DNA from: Bacteroidaceae bacterium
Lineage (GTDB): Bacteria > Bacteroidota > Bacteroidia > Bacteroidales > Bacteroidaceae
DNA: 32,265 bases
Assembly: GCA_024682035.1 (NCBI GenBank)
Contig: JAIKZS010000111.1
Location: 1 to 32,265 of the forward strand
Direction: 5' to 3'
The position numbers and the translations under genes were made by a program. Positions 8,240 to 14,989 of this stretch are shown here, in pieces. Position 1 is the stretch's first letter; the number at the start of each line of letters is the position of its first letter. Under the pieces are notes generated by a model, which saw nothing but the letters and a program-made list of their open reading frames with translations, made no database searches and was not told the DNA's origin.

Positions 8240-9352
8240 TTAAAACAACTCAGTTGCAGGAGTATAATCAAGAGAGAAGCAATCTGCCACAGCTTTATAA
8301 GTAACCTTGCCCTCTGCCACATTCAGACCTTTAAGCAAAGCTGCATCTTCCTGGCAAGCTCGTTTCCAACCTTTATTGGCCAGTGCCAATGTGTAGGGCT
8401 GAGTAGCATTGGTAAGGGCAAAAGTAGAGGTGCGGCTTACTGCGCCTGGTATGTTAGCAACGGCATAATGAACAATACCATCAAGTATATATATAGGATC
8501 ACTATGCGTTGTAGGATGACTAGTCTCAAAACATCCACCCTGGTCAATGGCCACATCCACCAACACAGTACCGGGCTGCATAATATGCAACATATCATGT
8601 GTAATAAGGTGAGGCGTCTTGTCACCAGGAATCAATACAGAACCTATGACTAAGTCAACATCTGGTAACTCACGTTCAATTTGCATACGCGAAGCATACA
8701 TGGTGCGCACATTAGCTGGCATTATGCTATCCAAATAACGCAGACAGTCAATGCTCACATCCGCCACAATTACATCAGCTCCCATACCTGCAGCTACAAT
8801 TGCCGCATTGCGTCCTACACGTCCGCCACCCAAAACCAACACTTTACCAGGTTTTACTCCGGGTACACCACCCAACAAAACGCCCTTACCTCCATGTATC
8901 TTCTTCAAATAGGTAGCTCCCTCTTGAACTGCCATCTTACCAGCCACCTCACTCATTGGAATAAGTAGCGGTAAACTATGATCAGCGCGCTCAACTGTTT
9001 CATAAGCAATGCATACAGCCCCACTCTTCAACATGGCTTGCGTAAGTTCTTCATCGGCTGCAAAATGAAAATAAGTGAACAAAACTTGTCCGTCTCTTAT
9101 CAAAGGATATTCTGGAGCTATAGGCTCTTTTACCTTTACAATCATATCAGCAGTGGCATACACCTCCTCAATCGTTGGCAAAATTTTAGCTCCTGCCTTT
9201 TCATACTCTTGGTCAGTAAAACCACTGTTTTCACCAGCTGTGTGTTGCACCACAACAGTATGCTGGTGTCGCACCAATTCAGCCACCCCAACAGGTGTCA
9301 TTCCAACACGATTTTCGTTGTTTTTGATTTCTTTTGGCACTCCGATAATCAT
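8240..9352 (-). CDS. ald: Alanine dehydrogenase
   Basis: Interconverts L-alanine and pyruvate plus ammonia with NAD(H) in the cytoplasm. The 370-residue product matches the family length and start (MIIGVPKEIKNNENRVGMTP). Substrate-binding and catalytic positions are R15, K75 (in VKVKEP), H96 and D269 (in VAIDQGG); the NAD-binding turn is LGGGRVGRNA near 173-182. It is a single gene with its own promoter (9392-9422) and terminator (8187-8218). It has a second possible promoter and terminator unit upstream (9455-9642), which might act as a leader. With serine ammonia-lyase nearby it suggests amino-acid nitrogen turnover, though the two are on opposite strands and not an operon. Confidence 0.95.
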   Translation of the reverse strand: MIIGVPKEIKNNENRVGMTPVGVAELVRHQHTVVVQHTAGENSGFTDQEYEKAGAKILPTIEEVYATADMIVKVKEPIAPEYPLIRDGQVLFTYFHFAADEELTQAMLKSGAVCIAYETVERADHSLPLLIPMSEVAGKMAVQEGATYLKKIHGGKGVLLGGVPGVKPGKVLVLGGGRVGRNAAIVAAGMGADVIVADVSIDCLRYLDSIMPANVRTMYASRMQIERELPDVDLVIGSVLIPGDKTPHLITHDMLHIMQPGTVLVDVAIDQGGCFETSHPTTHSDPIYILDGIVHYAVANIPGAVSRTSTFALTNATQPYTLALANKGWKRACQEDAALLKGLNVAEGKVTYKAVADCFSLDYTPATELF

Positions 9353-9391
9353 AGCACTTAAATATTAAGGTTATTCGACATATGCATAGAA

Positions 9392-9422
9392 CAAAAATAA
9401 TTATTATGCAATAAAAATACAA
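9392..9422 (-). promoter_or_regulatory. Promoter of ald
   Basis: On the minus strand, -33 TTG (9422-9420) and -7 TATTTTTG (9399-9392) have a 20-nt spacer and lie about 40 nt ahead of the ald ATG at 9352. Confidence 0.6.
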
Positions 9423-9454
9423 GAAAGAACAAATATTTTTTATAATAATGGAAC

Positions 9455-9491
9455 AAAAAAAACAAGTGTAGGTCATCCAATAGATCTACAC
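9455..9491 (-). terminator. Intrinsic terminator upstream of ald
   Basis: On the minus strand GTGTAGATC and GACCTACAC form a 9-bp stem (one G-U) with an 8-nt loop, then TTG and eight T residues (9462-9455). No gene ends here: it closes a non-coding unit that begins near 9605. Confidence 0.75.
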
Positions 9492-9606
9492 CTGCTACAT
9501 TCAATACACTTTAGTCAGTCTGTGGAAAACTGTATGTTTTAACCCTTATTTCTTTTATTTTATCATTAGTAAAGGTTCTATTATCATGCTTATAATGTTT
9601 TTAAAC
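9455..9606 (-). ncRNA. Candidate small RNA or ald leader RNA (about 150 nt)
   Basis: A predicted promoter (9612-9642) and a strong intrinsic terminator (9455-9491) on the minus strand bracket about 150 nt without a convincing reading frame; the longest ATG frame I see is 10 codons. Internal pairing is possible: AAGGTT near the 5' end can pair with AACCTT about 30 nt later, and AAGTGTA can pair with TACACTT in the 3' arm of the terminator, so alternative folds are conceivable. It reads toward ald, so it may be an independent small RNA or a terminating leader for ald. I do not recognise it as a known RNA family. Confidence 0.45.
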
Positions 9607-9611
9607 CTTCG

Positions 9612-9642
9612 CAAATATAACAATAATATATTAATCAATCAA
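9612..9642 (-). promoter_or_regulatory. Promoter of the candidate small RNA
   Basis: On the minus strand, -33 TTG (9642-9640) and -7 TATATTTG (9619-9612) are 20 nt apart, a full match to the Bacteroidetes consensus, with no gene start close downstream. Confidence 0.6.
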
Positions 9643-9727
9643 TATCTTGAATCTGCTATTTTGATACGTTTTAGTTAAAAAGAGTAAATTTTATGCTGAA
9701 AAGCATGTTTTTTTGAAATATTATGCT

Positions 9728-9735
9728 TACCTTTG
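9728..9735 (+). promoter_or_regulatory. -7 box of the 45-codon gene
   Basis: TACCTTTG followed by C is the commonest Bacteroidetes -7 form. The -33 position reads CATG rather than TTTG and overlaps a small ATGCT-GAAA-AGCAT hairpin with a T run (9693-9714). The transcript would start near 9741, about 80 nt ahead of the ATG. Confidence 0.6.
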
Positions 9736-9779
9736 CAGTGTCAAAATAAGAATAGAGAGATAAAAAAGATTGTTTAACC

Positions 9780-9802
9780 AGTCTTTGGTGAGAGCAAAGA
9801 CT
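9780..9802 (+). promoter_or_regulatory. 5' UTR hairpin ahead of the 45-codon gene
   Basis: AGTCTTTG and CAAAGACT form a perfect 8-bp stem around GTGAGAG. It ends 5 nt before the AAAGGAGG ribosome site at 9808-9815, so it could affect translation or transcript stability. Confidence 0.55.
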
Positions 9803-9820
9803 TAGAAAAAGGAGGTTAAT

Positions 9821-9958
9821 ATGACTAAGAATGCAAACACTATTTTAATGCTGCGCTATAGCATTAATCGTTATCAGAGAATGGGTAATGGCGCTATGTG
9901 CCAAGTGTTGAAAAGCAAGCTTCAAAAGCTGCTGGCTCAGCAGGCAGAGCTTGCTTAA
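9821..9958 (+). CDS. Small protein of 45 residues, unknown function
   Basis: A short frame that I do not recognise but that has all the marks of a gene: a TACCTTTG promoter box at 9728, a 5' UTR hairpin, AAAGGAGG at 9808-9815 with 5 nt to the ATG (by far the best ribosome site in the window), a stop at 9956-9958, and two downstream terminator-like hairpins. The peptide begins MTKNANTILMLRYSINRYQR, has GNGAMCQV in the middle, and ends in a basic, probably helical tail (KSKLQKLLAQQAELA). It is basic with no signal peptide or membrane segment, which is compatible with a cytoplasmic nucleic-acid or ribosome-associated peptide; that is speculation. Confidence 0.6.
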   Translation: MTKNANTILMLRYSINRYQRMGNGAMCQVLKSKLQKLLAQQAELA

Positions 9959-9993
9959 TTTTAAAAGAATGCAAATAACTAATTAAATAAAAG

Positions 9994-10017
9994 CGGAGGA
10001 CTGCGAAGTTCTCCGTT
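9994..10017 (+). terminator. Hairpin after the 45-codon gene
   Basis: CGGAGGACT and AGTTCTCCG pair over 9 bp (one G-U) around a GCGA tetraloop (9994-10015). The tail is TTCATTGTTT, only moderately T-rich, so this is a probable terminator or 3' stabiliser. Confidence 0.55.
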
Positions 10018-10068
10018 CATTGTTTACTAAACAAATCTATTACCATACAAATGGCTAATAGCCAATAA

Positions 10069-10093
10069 TAAAGGCAGCAATTGCTGCCTTTTT
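10069..10093 (+). terminator. Bidirectional terminator
   Basis: GGCAGCAATTGCTGCC (10073-10088) is a perfect palindrome with five T residues on its right and an A-rich left flank (T-rich on the other strand). It can end the small-gene transcript on the plus strand and the nusB operon on the minus strand. Confidence 0.75.
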
Positions 10094-10223
10094 GTATTAA
10101 TTATGATTATAAAATTCTTTAGTCACCTCATTTTGAATCTCAAGCTGAACTTTTGTACTTTTCAAGATTATTCCAACTACATCGGCATACAGATTCAAAT
10201 ACAAATGCGATGGAAAAGTAAGA

Positions 10224-10637
10224 TTAATCCTGTGAATCTTCCGTCTTCTCTTCAAAATCGGTATTACCACTCTTAAGAAGAAGGTTGTACCAACTAATGA
10301 GCTTTCTTACATCATTAGGATGCACTCGATCACGATCGAAATCAGGAAGAACCTGCTCTAAATAAGCAAAAAGTTCTGGTGTCTTAGCTTTCTTAACATC
10401 AAATGTTACCTCAGCACCCTGCTCTTTCTCAAATATATTCTTAAGTACTTGGCGAAGAGGCACATCATCAGCGTTTGTAAACATAGAAATATCACCTAAT
10501 GATACGATTTTGTCATTTCCATAAGCAGGAGAACGACGACCATCGATCAATGACTCTACGATAAGCATGTTCTTACCTTGTGATACCAGCTTGTAAAGGC
10601 CTGGCTTGCCAGCAATAGATAAAATGGTTTTCAACAT
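10224..10637 (-). CDS. DUF5606 family protein
   Basis: A 137-residue protein found, as far as I recall, only in Bacteroidetes; its function is unknown. The start MLKTILSIAGKPGLYKLVSQ and the segment ending LIVESL are characteristic. The first part (1-55) looks like a small beta-rich domain; the rest, to KLISWYNLL near 118, is helical; the tail is acidic (EEKTEDSQD). There is no signal peptide, so it is probably cytoplasmic. It is the last gene of the nusB-yajC-ybbR-coaE run, 43 nt after coaE, and ends before the bidirectional terminator at 10069-10093. Confidence 0.8.
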   Translation of the reverse strand: MLKTILSIAGKPGLYKLVSQGKNMLIVESLIDGRRSPAYGNDKIVSLGDISMFTNADDVPLRQVLKNIFEKEQGAEVTFDVKKAKTPELFAYLEQVLPDFDRDRVHPNDVRKLISWYNLLLKSGNTDFEEKTEDSQD

Positions 10638-10680
10638 AATTCAAATTAGCTTGGTTAAATTATCGCTGCGAAGATACGCA

Positions 10681-11268
10681 TTATTTTTGAGATAGTGTGT
10701 TAATTAGTTGCAAAACCTGTGGGATGACAGGGGTTTTTCCATCGTTCGTAATTGCATAGTGACTCTTGCGGCACTTCTCTGCATCATCAATTTGATGACG
10801 AACACGTTGTTCTATTGCATTGCGCGAAACTCCATCGCGCAGCATGGCACGTTCAATTCTAACTTCCAATGGAGCAACAACCATAACAATGCAATCAACT
10901 GCATCGTCGAATCCAGCCTCGAAAATAATGGCCGATTCCATTGCCACAATAGGCACAGATTGAGCATCGACCCATTGACGGAAATAATCCTTCAATACAG
11001 GATGAATAATACCATTAACTTGTTGTACGTGTGAAGCTGAATCAAACAAATAATTGGCCAACATTGGTTTATTTAACACACCACCTTGATAGACATCTCT
11101 GCCCACTAAGTCGATAAGCTGTTGGCGTATAACAGGATCTACTGCACTAAGGCGTTTGGCCTCAGCATCACAGTCAAACACGGGGATACCCATCGAGCAC
11201 AGCACTTTAGCCACTACGCTCTTGCCACTGCCTATACCACCGGTAATACCCAGTTTAATCGGGGTCAT
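10681..11268 (-). CDS. coaE: Dephospho-CoA kinase
   Basis: Last step of coenzyme A synthesis: phosphorylates the 3'-hydroxyl of dephospho-CoA using ATP. The 195-residue product is of normal length and has the P-loop GGIGSGKS at 10-17, the DCDAEAKRL lid/substrate segment at about 32-40, and HPVLKDYF near 88. The ATG at 11268 overlaps the end of ybbR by 14 nt, so translation is probably coupled. Confidence 0.96.
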   Translation of the reverse strand: MTPIKLGITGGIGSGKSVVAKVLCSMGIPVFDCDAEAKRLSAVDPVIRQQLIDLVGRDVYQGGVLNKPMLANYLFDSASHVQQVNGIIHPVLKDYFRQWVDAQSVPIVAMESAIIFEAGFDDAVDCIVMVVAPLEVRIERAMLRDGVSRNAIEQRVRHQIDDAEKCRKSHYAITNDGKTPVIPQVLQLINTLSQK

Positions 11269-12250
11269 GTGTTACATTTTCAATTAGGAAATCTATTTGC
11301 GAAGGATAAAGTCTTACTTTACTTACACCATCGGGCACCTTCTTGAGCTTCACCTCATATTTATCACCCTCCAGCTTACGCAACTCTTCATAGCTAACTA
11401 CCACATGAAAATCATCAGCAGTTATGTCCAGATATCTGCTCAAACCTACATGAAACGTTACCTTCACCTTCGATGGGAAAGCACGTAAAGTCTTATCGGC
11501 AGGGAAATTAACACCTTCAATGGGTACCTCAACCGACTTTTCTGTATAGATGTCAACTGGCAAGGTTACTTCCACTTCTTCTGGCACAAATTTCACACCA
11601 CGACCGTTAAGTAGTGATATCTTTCGACGAAGTGTATCCTCTATCTGCGTCTCCTCAAAATATTGAGTATAAGCAGCCTTGACGGTATCAAGCGAGCCTT
11701 GTGGAGCATACACGGTCACATGTGGAGGATTGAAAATGGTATCGCTAATGTAGTATTGCTGACCAGGTGTCACCCTTGCCTGCAGGCGAACAGGGACTTT
11801 CTTCGACTTACCTTCTGAGTAGTAATAATCAATAGTATCAGGGTTAATAACTGATATTGATGTAGTATTGGCCAATTGTGCAGCGATAGACTTACTATAG
11901 GTATTACTCGTTAGCGACACATGATGACGTCTATTCTTATGCTCTTCAAAATCAATGTTAATAGGATAGAAACGCTTGGTGAGCTGATAATTTAATAAGG
12001 TATTCCCTTTATCGCGTAAAGTCACCATAAGTTCCTCTGGAAAATCAGAAGTGATAACGATATTCTCGGGTACATTCTTTAACTTCAAGGGTACCTTGAC
12101 CTCTATTTCATATTCACGGTCTAATGTCTGCTCCAGCCAAAACAAGGCAGCAATGAGTAAAAAAAAGAGAAAAGTAAAGAACTCCCTACTGTTTTTACTA
12201 AGCAGGAAGTCCTTCACCTTATGTACAATATGCCAAAAATGCTTTTTCAA
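11255..12250 (-). CDS. YbbR-like domain protein
   Basis: A membrane-anchored protein with a short cytoplasmic N terminus, one transmembrane segment at about 23-42 (REFFTFLFFLLIAALFW) and an extracytoplasmic part made of YbbR-type repeats. In Firmicutes the YbbR homologue CdaR regulates the diadenylate cyclase CdaA; a similar role here is only a possibility, since no cyclase gene is nearby. The 331-residue frame must start with TTG at 12250: an in-frame TAA lies three codons upstream and no ATG occurs until deep in the domain, so this gene uses a rare start. It begins 6 nt after yajC and overlaps coaE. Confidence 0.85.
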   Translation of the reverse strand: MKKHFWHIVHKVKDFLLSKNSREFFTFLFFLLIAALFWLEQTLDREYEIEVKVPLKLKNVPENIVITSDFPEELMVTLRDKGNTLLNYQLTKRFYPINIDFEEHKNRRHHVSLTSNTYSKSIAAQLANTTSISVINPDTIDYYYSEGKSKKVPVRLQARVTPGQQYYISDTIFNPPHVTVYAPQGSLDTVKAAYTQYFEETQIEDTLRRKISLLNGRGVKFVPEEVEVTLPVDIYTEKSVEVPIEGVNFPADKTLRAFPSKVKVTFHVGLSRYLDITADDFHVVVSYEELRKLEGDKYEVKLKKVPDGVSKVRLYPSQIDFLIENVTHDPD

Positions 12251-12256
12251 AACAGT

Positions 12257-12577
12257 TTACTTCGACTGAGCTGCATTGGCATTAGCATCAGCAGCAGCTG
12301 CAAAGATTGAATTTTTATCAATGCGAACTTTCACATTGCGAGCAATTTCCAGCATCACATCGTTGTCATTGATTTCGGTAACAGTGCCATGAATACCACC
12401 AGCAGTGATTACTTCCTGGCCTACTTGCAGTGATCTGCGGAACTGAGCAATTTCTTTCTGTTTTTTGTTCTGTGGACGAATCATAAAGAAATACATGATG
12501 ACGAACATCAGAATAAGCATGATCCACATCATTGACGAATCCATTCCCGCTGCGGGAGCTTGTAAAAATAATGTCAT
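12257..12577 (-). CDS. yajC: Preprotein translocase accessory subunit YajC
   Basis: A small single-span inner-membrane protein associated with SecDF. The 106-residue product has a transmembrane segment at about 17-35 (MMWIMLILMFVIMYFFMI) followed by the typical RPQNKKQKE stretch and a small soluble domain (VGQEVITAGGIHGTV near 50-64). The tail is rich in Ala and Asn. It sits between nusB (5 nt) and ybbR (6 nt) in a tight operon. Confidence 0.95.
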   Translation of the reverse strand: MTLFLQAPAAGMDSSMMWIMLILMFVIMYFFMIRPQNKKQKEIAQFRRSLQVGQEVITAGGIHGTVTEINDNDVMLEIARNVKVRIDKNSIFAAAADANANAAQSK

Positions 12578-12582
12578 ATTCT

Positions 12583-13512
12583 CTATTTTTTAGTTATTTT
12601 TCCTTCTTTACGTAATCTTTTTACAATGCCATCAAGTGTTCCATTAACAAACGATCCACTTTTAGGCGTACTATAATATTTAGCTATCTCAACATATTCA
12701 TTAAGAGACACGCTTACAGGTATGTTCGAGAAGCTCAAAATCTCAGCCAATGCCACCTGCATGATGATGACATCCATAAATGCTACACGGTTAATGTCCC
12801 AATTTCGAGTATTATCACTCACCATTTTACGGTACTCATTACAATTCAGTATTGAACGACGCAAAAGACGTACAGCAAAAGTACGGTCTTCTTCATCTTT
12901 ATACTCAGGCAGTAGCTGGAAGTCGGCATCAGAATTCTCATTAAAGCGATTGATAGTCTTGAGCACGAAGGTATCAACAATCTCCTTGTCGTCATTCCAA
13001 TACAAGCTCATCTCTTCGAGTAAGCCCTCCAGTTCTTCATTCTTATTGATAAAAGTCTTGTAAATGGAACGCCAAAACTCTCGATCCTCCAAGTAAGTAG
13101 TTTCGGCTTTAGCCATATACTTCTCATATAATTCAGAATTTTGAATTTTATCTAAAAGCTGCTTAACAAATTCTTCGTGATTCATCAGCCATGAACGCTT
13201 CTGTCGCTCCTGATAATCATAAAGCATTTTATTTGTTTGCAATTGAGCCATAAACTTGTTATTAATGAACCTCATGTTAGGCTTTAAATCATCTTCTGTA
13301 GCCAGATTCTTAAGTTTGGCATTTTCGATACGTCTTGATGCACATTCAGTGAGATCCACCATCAGTAGCAGCAAAAAGTTATAAAGGTCGTAGGCTTTAG
13401 AAAGGCTGAAAAGCAACTCTTTTTCAGCTGCATCCAGATTATTACTACCATTCTGATAGTAGGCATACACAATCTGAATAATCTTCAATCGGATAAGAAC
13501 TCTGTTTATCAT
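12583..13512 (-). CDS. nusB: Transcription antitermination factor NusB
   Basis: Cytoplasmic RNA-binding factor that with NusE (S10) promotes antitermination on rRNA transcripts. The product is 309 residues, about twice the E. coli length; the NusB fold is in the C-terminal half (RRSILNCNEYRK to the end, with VSLNEYVEIAKYY and FVNGTLDGI), and the N-terminal half is the helical extension usual in Bacteroidetes. The open frame continues to 13608, but its first 32 residues are a Cys/Tyr-rich non-protein-like stretch; the ATG at 13512 starts MINRVLIRLKIIQIVYAYYQ, the normal family start. First gene of the operon, about 100 nt after its promoter. Confidence 0.92.
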   Translation of the reverse strand: MINRVLIRLKIIQIVYAYYQNGSNNLDAAEKELLFSLSKAYDLYNFLLLLMVDLTECASRRIENAKLKNLATEDDLKPNMRFINNKFMAQLQTNKMLYDYQERQKRSWLMNHEEFVKQLLDKIQNSELYEKYMAKAETTYLEDREFWRSIYKTFINKNEELEGLLEEMSLYWNDDKEIVDTFVLKTINRFNENSDADFQLLPEYKDEEDRTFAVRLLRRSILNCNEYRKMVSDNTRNWDINRVAFMDVIIMQVALAEILSFSNIPVSVSLNEYVEIAKYYSTPKSGSFVNGTLDGIVKRLRKEGKITKK

Positions 13513-13618
13513 AAAATAATAATAACAATAATAACATCTGCAAAAAAAGGACCAACAAAGGCAGACGCAAACATGCTTCATCATACCATGTGAAGTACAT
13601 CTATGCAAATTTCATTTG

Positions 13619-13626
13619 CAAAGGTA
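13619..13626 (-). promoter_or_regulatory. -7 box of the nusB operon
   Basis: TACCTTTG followed by C on the minus strand; the -33 position has no clear TTTG. It predicts a 5' UTR of about 100 nt before the nusB ATG at 13512. Confidence 0.55.
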
Positions 13627-13667
13627 GGCATTTTTTTTATCGTTACCACATAAACTCAATATTTTTC

Positions 13668-13698
13668 TTGGATAGATGAAAAAAAATGACCAACTTTG
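13668..13698 (+). promoter_or_regulatory. Promoter of the PUR-like gene
   Basis: -33 TTG (13668-13670) and a -7 CAACTTTG (13691-13698, one base from TAnnTTTG) are separated by 20 nt, about 40 nt ahead of the ATG at 13736. It diverges from the nusB promoter. Confidence 0.5.
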
Positions 13699-13735
13699 GG
13701 GTGTTTTTTATTAAGTCATATTAAAAAAGAAGAAT

Positions 13736-14125
13736 ATGGAAGATTTCAAGAAAAAAAGTGCTGTTGAAAGCGGTGATAAGGATATTGTGTTTTCACAATC
13801 AGTAAAAGCCGGCAAGAGAATTTATTACATGGATGTAAAGAAAAGTCGTAAGGATGAATTGTTTCTGGCTATTACCGAAAGCAAGAAAATCATTACCGGT
13901 GAGGGTGCAGATGCACAAGTAAGCTACGAAAAGCATAAAATATTTTTATATAAGGAGGATTTCGACAAGTTTATCAATAGTTTGAACGAAGCTGTAGCCT
14001 TCATTAAAGAGCGTCAACCATACGAAGCACCAGTTCCTGCTCCTGAGGTGACAGAAGAAAGCCACCAAACCGATACAGAAACCTCAACCATAGACGATCC
14101 ACTAAAAATTGACATCGATTTTTAA
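13736..14125 (+). CDS. PUR-alpha-like single-stranded nucleic acid-binding protein (DUF3276)
   Basis: A 129-residue cytoplasmic protein of the DUF3276 family, which has the PUR fold known from eukaryotic Pur-alpha and from Borrelia BpuR and binds single-stranded DNA or RNA. The PUR region covers about 18-92: VFSQSVKAGKRIYYMDVKKS, then LFLAITESKK and ending KFINSLNEAVAFI. The remaining C-terminal tail is Pro/Glu/Asp-rich and probably disordered. Its targets cannot be told from sequence. It has its own promoter, divergent from nusB, and is 138 nt upstream of the separately promoted rplY. Confidence 0.85.
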   Translation: MEDFKKKSAVESGDKDIVFSQSVKAGKRIYYMDVKKSRKDELFLAITESKKIITGEGADAQVSYEKHKIFLYKEDFDKFINSLNEAVAFIKERQPYEAPVPAPEVTEESHQTDTETSTIDDPLKIDIDF

Positions 14126-14133
14126 GCTAATGT

Positions 14134-14164
14134 TTTGAGATTTCAGAAAAGTGTTGTACCTTTG
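14134..14164 (+). promoter_or_regulatory. Promoter of rplY
   Basis: -33 TTTG (14134-14137) and -7 TACCTTTG (14157-14164, followed by C) with a 19-nt spacer, an almost ideal Bacteroidetes promoter. It gives a leader of about 90 nt with two small hairpins (14185-14202 and 14217-14236). Confidence 0.75.
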
Positions 14165-14263
14165 CACCGCTTTTTTGCAATCATTGTGTGTTTTAACACG
14201 CACCGTGTGATGGTGAATTAAGCAAAACAACTTAATTTTAGAGTAACACAAAAATTTTAAAAG

Positions 14264-14845
14264 ATGAAAAGTTTTGATTTAACTGGTTCTGTAAGAACAA
14301 TTGCTGAGCGCTCATCAGAGCAGCAGAAAGTCTTGAAGGCTATGCGTAGAGAAAACAAGGTTCCTTGCGTACTCTACGGAGGTGAGAAGAATATTAACTT
14401 CACCGTAAATGATGCCGATGTACGTAAGTTAGTTTACACTCCTGACATTCATTATGTAAACCTCACAATCGATGGTGAGCCTCATATCGCTATTGTTCGT
14501 GAGCTGCAATTCCACCCAGTCAAGGATAATCTCCTGCACATTGACTTTATGGAAATCAATGACAAGAAGCCTATCGTAATGGAAGTACCATTGAAGCTGG
14601 AAGGCTTGGCAGTTGGTGTAAAAGCCGGTGGTAAGATGCGTCAGCTGATGCGCACATTGAAAGTAAAGGCCATCTATAGCAACATCCCTGAAATCCTGTC
14701 TGTTGATGTTACAGAAATGGGTCTGGGTAAGGCTAAGAAGATTGCTGACCTGAGCTACGAGAATCTCGAGCTGATCAATCCTAAGTCAGCTGTTGTTTGC
14801 ATGGTTGCTGCAACTCGTCAGTCAAAGGACGCTGCTGCTCAGTAA
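14264..14845 (+). CDS. rplY: 50S ribosomal protein L25 (general stress protein Ctc type)
   Basis: Binds 5S rRNA in the large ribosomal subunit. The 193-residue product is the long Ctc/TL5 type: an N-terminal L25 domain (about 1-95, with RENKVPCVLYGG near 29-40 and ELQFHPVKDNLLHIDFMEI near 79-97) and a C-terminal beta domain (about 98-180, beginning KPIVMEVPLKLEG). Codon use is that of a highly expressed gene. The nearly ideal promoter at 14134-14164 and the hairpin with T run at 14875-14920 suggest that it is mainly transcribed alone, with some readthrough into pth. Confidence 0.95.
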   Translation: MKSFDLTGSVRTIAERSSEQQKVLKAMRRENKVPCVLYGGEKNINFTVNDADVRKLVYTPDIHYVNLTIDGEPHIAIVRELQFHPVKDNLLHIDFMEINDKKPIVMEVPLKLEGLAVGVKAGGKMRQLMRTLKVKAIYSNIPEILSVDVTEMGLGKAKKIADLSYENLELINPKSAVVCMVAATRQSKDAAAQ

Positions 14846-14874
14846 TCACTGAACAGAACCTCTAACTAATAATT

Positions 14875-14920
14875 GCGGATTGGCGCACCACTCCAAGTGA
14901 GGCATCAATCCGCTATTTTT
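14875..14920 (+). terminator. Terminator between rplY and pth
   Basis: GCGGATTG (14875-14882) and CAATCCGC (14906-14913) form a perfect 8-bp stem with a smaller internal CACT/AGTG pairing, followed by TATTTTTATT. It begins 29 nt after the rplY stop and shows that the pth start lies downstream of 14920. Confidence 0.7.
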
Positions 14921-14989
14921 ATTACAATGTGGAGTTTATTACGCTTGCTCGGCTTTGGTAAAACCGTTCAAAAGCAGGCAACCGACAAT

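Noticed and set aside
9693..9714. ATGCT-GAAA-AGCAT hairpin with T7 as an intrinsic terminator.
   Set aside because: The stem is only 5 bp, nothing is transcribed toward it on the plus strand that I can identify, and it overlaps the promoter region of the 45-codon gene.
10097..10204. A minus-strand frame of 35 codons after the DUF5606 gene (LYLNLYADVVGII onward), protein-like in wording.
   Set aside because: It has no ATG (only TTG at 10204), no ribosome site and no recognisable family, and it overlaps the 3' UTR of DUF5606. It could be a gene remnant but there is too little to support it.
9353..10223. tRNA, CRISPR or insertion-sequence remnants in the gene-poor stretch.
   Set aside because: I found no cloverleaf, no regularly spaced direct repeats, no transposase fragment and no terminal inverted repeats; the hairpins present are short terminator types.
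12583..13608. The longer NusB frame starting at 13608.
   Set aside because: The extra 32 residues are a Cys/Tyr-rich run unlike any NusB, and the start would lie about at the transcription start predicted from the box at 13619-13626. The ATG at 13512 gives the family N terminus.
14873..14989. The 39-residue extension of Pth from an ATG at 14873.
   Set aside because: The first part coincides with the rplY terminator hairpin (14875-14920). An intermediate start at 14927 remains possible but is not supported by a ribosome site.
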